A DNA stretch of 8,736 nucleotides from the NCBI GenBank assembly GCA_039183375.1, contig JBCDBQ010000292.1:1-8736 (forward strand). Reading direction: 5' to 3'. Below the pieces are notes generated by a model. That model ran no database searches. It had not been told where the DNA came from and saw only the letters and a list, made by a program, of their open reading frames with translations. Below, one piece after another: positions 6,584 through 8,736 of the stretch. Numbering within the stretch: position 1 is the first letter of the stretch; every line of letters begins with the position of its first letter. The stretch is from Tectiglobus sp039183375. GTDB taxonomy: Bacteria > Pseudomonadota > Alphaproteobacteria > Rhizobiales > Hyphomicrobiaceae. The position numbers and the translations under genes were made by a program.

Positions 6584-7225
6584 GTGATCAGAGATTACGC
6601 AAGCGAAGGCATTTCCAAAATTCTCAAGCATGAAGGTGGTTTTGTCGATCACCCCGACGATCCTGGCGGGGCAACCAACAAGGGAATTACAATTGGCACT
6701 CTCAAACGCCTTCGAATTGATGTCGACGGCGACGGAGATAGCGACATTCACGATCTAAAGAACTTGTCTGACGCGGACGTGCACCGTGTTTACAAGCTGT
6801 TTTATTGGGATGCTGTGCAAGCGGACCTATTACCCGCCGGTGTCAATTATACGGTTGCAGATTTTGCGGTGAACAGTGGTCCAGCACGCGCGGCAAAGGT
6901 TCTGCAATCCATTGTTGGAACCGAATCTGATGGCGTAATCGGTCCGAAGACGATTGCTGCCGTCGCCGAATACGGTCGACCCACAAAACTCATCCGCGAA
7001 ATCAATGATCGGCGTTTGGCGTTTCTCAAGCGTTTGCGCCATTGGAAAACGTTTCGAAAGGGCTGGTCACGACGTGTGTCTGATGTGATTGAAACCAGCA
7101 TTGCATGGGCAGAGGAATCGGAGGGAGATATCCATGCCCCTTTAGACCCAACACATCGCGGGTGTCTCATCGCAGGCGAATGCGCCTTAGCGCGGTTACA
7201 CCAACAGGGCGCGATAGCGATATGA
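6584..7225 (+). CDS. Phage endolysin, GH108 family with C-terminal peptidoglycan-binding domain
   Basis: This 213-residue protein hydrolyses the glycan of peptidoglycan at the end of infection. Residues 16-36 read HEGGFVDHPDDPGGATNKGI, the hallmark of glycoside hydrolase family 108, with E17 the expected catalytic residue. Residues about 92-165 (ADFAVNSGPARAAKVLQ, then DGVIGPKTIAAV, RHWKTFRKGW) match the PG_binding_3 domain that follows GH108. There is no signal peptide, so it should need a holin for release. Unusually, residues 46-58 (DVDGDGDSDIHDL) form a dockerin/EF-hand-type calcium loop between the catalytic motif and the helix LSDADVHRVYKLFYWD. The tail after about residue 180 carries two cysteines (C194, C200). 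It starts with GTG two bases after the upstream stop and overlaps the holin start as ATGA. The family assignment is firm; bond specificity is not visible. Confidence 0.93.
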   Translation: MIRDYASEGISKILKHEGGFVDHPDDPGGATNKGITIGTLKRLRIDVDGDGDSDIHDLKNLSDADVHRVYKLFYWDAVQADLLPAGVNYTVADFAVNSGPARAAKVLQSIVGTESDGVIGPKTIAAVAEYGRPTKLIREINDRRLAFLKRLRHWKTFRKGWSRRVSDVIETSIAWAEESEGDIHAPLDPTHRGCLIAGECALARLHQQGAIAI

Positions 7226-7782
7226 GCATCCTTGGCAGCGCCGCAGTGAAACTGATCGGCGGTCAAATTGCCAAAGAGGTGATACCGGATCTCTTTGGCA
7301 AGCTTGGTGGTGAGCGGGCAGAGCGTGTTGCACAAGTGGCGACCGAAACGGTTCTGGACGTCGCCGGCATAACGCAACAGACAAAACCGTCTGAGGCCAT
7401 ATCGAGGCTTCGCGATGACCCCGTGGCTTATGCACGTGTACAAGAGGTTTTGGAGCAAAAAGCACTGCACGAAATCCAACTGCAAAAGCAACTCGCAGAG
7501 ATCGATGCTGCGGATCGTGCAGATGCGCGCGCCATGCATATTCAGCGCGAAGACTCCACGATTTCACGTTTGGTTTACATTGCAGCCCTTTTAGCCGCGT
7601 TTAGCCTCGGCTCTCTCGTTTGGATGATTGCTGCAGGCGTCAAGATCGACGGTCCGGCCTTGACCCTTCTTACAACAGCAATCGCTTTGTCGCTGTCGTA
7701 CCTCGGGCAGATCATGAACTTCTATTTCGGATCATCGTCGGGCTCAAAGGCAAAGACGGATCTGATGAACAGGCACGATTAA
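7222..7782 (+). CDS. Phage holin, GTA_holin_3TM-like
   Basis: The product has 186 residues, starting at an ATG that overlaps the endolysin stop as ATGA; the only upstream Shine-Dalgarno is a weak AGGG at 7206-7209, so coupling probably drives translation. Residues 1-25 are mildly amphipathic (AAVKLIGGQIAKEVIPDLFG). Residues about 62-112 form a long charged helix (EVLEQKALHEIQLQKQLAEI, then DAADRADARAMHIQRED). Two strong membrane spans follow at about 115-138 and 146-168, and the protein ends in FYFGSSSGSKAKTDLM. This tail and the two-span C-terminus recall, from memory, the 3TM-type holins of Rhodobacter gene transfer agents and related phages. Holins form inner-membrane lesions that time lysis and release the endolysin. 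Direct adjacency to an endolysin without a signal peptide supports this. The fold is clear; holin function is a strong inference. Confidence 0.82.
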   Translation: MSILGSAAVKLIGGQIAKEVIPDLFGKLGGERAERVAQVATETVLDVAGITQQTKPSEAISRLRDDPVAYARVQEVLEQKALHEIQLQKQLAEIDAADRADARAMHIQREDSTISRLVYIAALLAAFSLGSLVWMIAAGVKIDGPALTLLTTAIALSLSYLGQIMNFYFGSSSGSKAKTDLMNRHD

Positions 7783-7788
7783 TTTTTT

Positions 7789-7798
7789 AAGGAAAGGG
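7789..7798 (+). promoter_or_regulatory. Purine-rich ribosome binding site before the 7805 gene
   Basis: AAGGAAAGGG lies between the holin stop and the ATG at 7805, after a run of six T bases. It is the only clear Shine-Dalgarno on a non-overlapping junction in the cassette, so this gene is probably translated independently of the holin. The T run has no GC stem before it and is not counted as a terminator. Confidence 0.6.
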
Positions 7799-7804
7799 AA
7801 CCTT

Positions 7805-8035
7805 ATGCCCGAAGTAACAGTTCCGGTCGGTGGGTCCGGCGAAATCATCACGACGACAGACACATGGTTTTCGCCTGCGGGCGGAGGGATTCAAATCACG
7901 ACAGACACCAGCGGCTCAAAGGGATTTCGCGAAATACCGGAGCCGGATGGGATCGTGATCGGTCCCGGCAAAACTGTCGAATATCGAAATATTCGCAACA
8001 ACCCTGCGTCTTTCACGCATATGGACATTTCCTGA
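7805..8035 (+). CDS. Small beta-rich phage protein, unknown function
   Basis: The product is 76 residues with no signal peptide or membrane span. It consists mostly of short beta-prone stretches with glycine turns: MPEVTVPVGGSGEIITTTD, GGIQITTDTSG, GIVIGPGKTVEYRNI. The central phrase VIGPGKTVEYR resembles the small beta-sandwich proteins that occur beside virion-surface genes in phages, but I cannot name a family. A strong purine-rich ribosome binding site precedes it, and its stop overlaps the next start as TGATG, so it is probably made in fixed proportion with the Ig-like protein. A virion decoration or fibre-accessory role is a reasonable guess; a cytoplasmic role cannot be excluded. Confidence 0.65.
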   Translation: MPEVTVPVGGSGEIITTTDTWFSPAGGGIQITTDTSGSKGFREIPEPDGIVIGPGKTVEYRNIRNNPASFTHMDIS

Positions 8036-8736
8036 TGACTCTTATCTGCCCGAGAAGTAACGCCAATAACCGGCTTTCGGGTGGATTGTTCGGTCTAGCG
8101 GTGGTTGCAGGACCATCTGCCACCATCACCGGCACACCGCAGATCGGCGAAATTTTGACGGGCGTTATCAACGGCCTTGAGGGCGGCGAGGTCGTAAGCA
8201 ACAGGAAATGGACGCGCAACGGCGCGGACATTGCTGGCGCGTCGGCTACGACCTACACGCTTGTGGCTTTAGATGATGAACAGCAAATCCGGTTTCAAAC
8301 TGATGTGGACGGCCAGACCATCGTAAGCGCGCCAGTCGCGCCGATTTATCCGATTGCAGTCAACACTGACCTGCCCGAATTGCTTGGCACGCCACAGCCC
8401 GGCGAAATTCTGACCGTAGACTTTGGGGCATGGACTGGCGCGGTGGGCGGCGCATTCACTGTCAGCGTGCGATCCGATGGCGTTGAGTTCAGTAATTCGA
8501 CCAGCTTCACGGTGCCGAATAACGTGGGCGAAGATCTGACCGCGGTTGTGACCTACGCCAACAGCGGCGGCAGTCCGTTTGCTCAATCCGCACCGGTTGA
8601 GATCGTGGCCGCGCCGCCCGCCGAAACGATTTCCGTACTCTCGGTCGATGGGCAGACGCCAGACGGCGATCTTTCCATATCCTATACGATCAGCGGCACA
8701 TCCGGTGTGAGCTGGGGTATCGGTACGGGTGCGGCA
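8035..8736 (+). CDS. Ig-like repeat phage surface protein (3' truncated)
   Basis: The ATG at 8035 shares its A with the preceding stop (TGATG), and the frame runs open to the last base, giving at least 234 residues. Residues about 27-98 and 113-190 are two related beta domains. Each opens with an almost identical phrase (GTPQIGEILT at 33-42, GTPQPGEILT at 118-127). The first continues with KWTRNGADIAGASATTYTLV, the pattern of bacterial and phage Ig-like domains. A further section starts near residue 198 (VLSVDGQTPDGDLSISYTIS). No Sec signal is convincing: residues 14-26 are mildly hydrophobic but follow no suitable basic start. Phage proteins of this kind usually decorate the capsid or tail and bind cell-surface glycans. 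Any enzymatic or receptor-binding C-terminus would lie beyond the window. The Ig-like assignment is fairly sure; the virion location is inferred. Confidence 0.75.
   Translation, partial: MTLICPRSNANNRLSGGLFGLAVVAGPSATITGTPQIGEILTGVINGLEGGEVVSNRKWTRNGADIAGASATTYTLVALDDEQQIRFQTDVDGQTIVSAPVAPIYPIAVNTDLPELLGTPQPGEILTVDFGAWTGAVGGAFTVSVRSDGVEFSNSTSFTVPNNVGEDLTAVVTYANSGGSPFAQSAPVEIVAAPPAETISVLSVDGQTPDGDLSISYTISGTSGVSWGIGTGAA
8131..8160 (+). repeat. Copy 1 of a 30-base direct repeat opening an Ig-like domain
   Basis: This encodes GTPQIGEILT and matches 8386-8415 at 24 of 30 bases, 255 bases (85 codons) apart. Most mismatches are at third codon positions. It marks an internal duplication of an Ig-like unit. 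Confidence 0.7.
8386..8415 (+). repeat. Copy 2 of the 30-base direct repeat opening an Ig-like domain
   Basis: This encodes GTPQPGEILT, differing from copy 1 by one residue (I to P). The rest of the two domains has diverged much more, so the opening strand is either constrained or recently homogenised. Confidence 0.7.

Noticed and set aside
7783..7790. T tract after the holin stop as a possible terminator
   Set aside because: No GC-rich stem precedes it, and a strong ribosome binding site follows at once.
7789..7804. AAGG...CCTT inverted repeat around the 7805 ribosome binding site
   Set aside because: A four-pair stem with an eight-base loop is too weak to be meaningful.

Overview
This window looks like the late region of a tailed phage, or a prophage of one, infecting an alphaproteobacterium, probably of the Rhodobacterales/roseobacter type. 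The host call is an inference. It rests on moderate GC, a tail-fibre N-terminus of a kind common in roseophages, a GH108 endolysin with a dockerin-like insert, and a holin resembling the GTA_holin_3TM family. All ten genes lie on the plus strand and nearly every base is coding. There is no integrase, tRNA, IS element, CRISPR array or recognisable host gene, so lytic phage and prophage cannot be told apart here.

Layout. Positions 1-3417 hold the 3' part of a very large polyvalent-type protein with a HEAIH zinc-metallopeptidase motif and an LPD38-like core. It is probably a virion or ejected protein. A small single-span membrane protein (3410-3661) overlaps its end. After a 64-base gap with a hairpin over the ribosome binding site comes a short tail fibre (3726-4631), coupled to a 174-residue protein of unknown function (4631-5155).

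Next is a tightly coupled cassette: an integral membrane protein with a VanZ-like residue pattern (5155-5490), an N-anchored coiled-coil protein that could be an i-spanin (5487-5831), two small Sec-exported proteins with two mature cysteines each (5828-6214, 6211-6582), a GH108 endolysin (6584-7225) and a two-span holin (7222-7782). The last two genes are a 76-residue beta-rich protein (7805-8035) and an Ig-like repeat protein (8035 to the window end, 3' truncated).

How they work together. The order internal/ejected protein, tail fibre, then lysis is reminiscent of podoviruses. The endolysin has no signal peptide, so it should depend on the holin next to it to reach peptidoglycan. The membrane, coiled-coil and exported proteins upstream are candidates for outer-membrane disruption or envelope modification. 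Most junctions are ATGA or TGATG overlaps, implying translational coupling.

No clearly new defence or counter-defence system is visible. The least explained parts are the exported pair inside the lysis cassette, the dockerin-like calcium loop in the endolysin, and the VanZ-like membrane protein.
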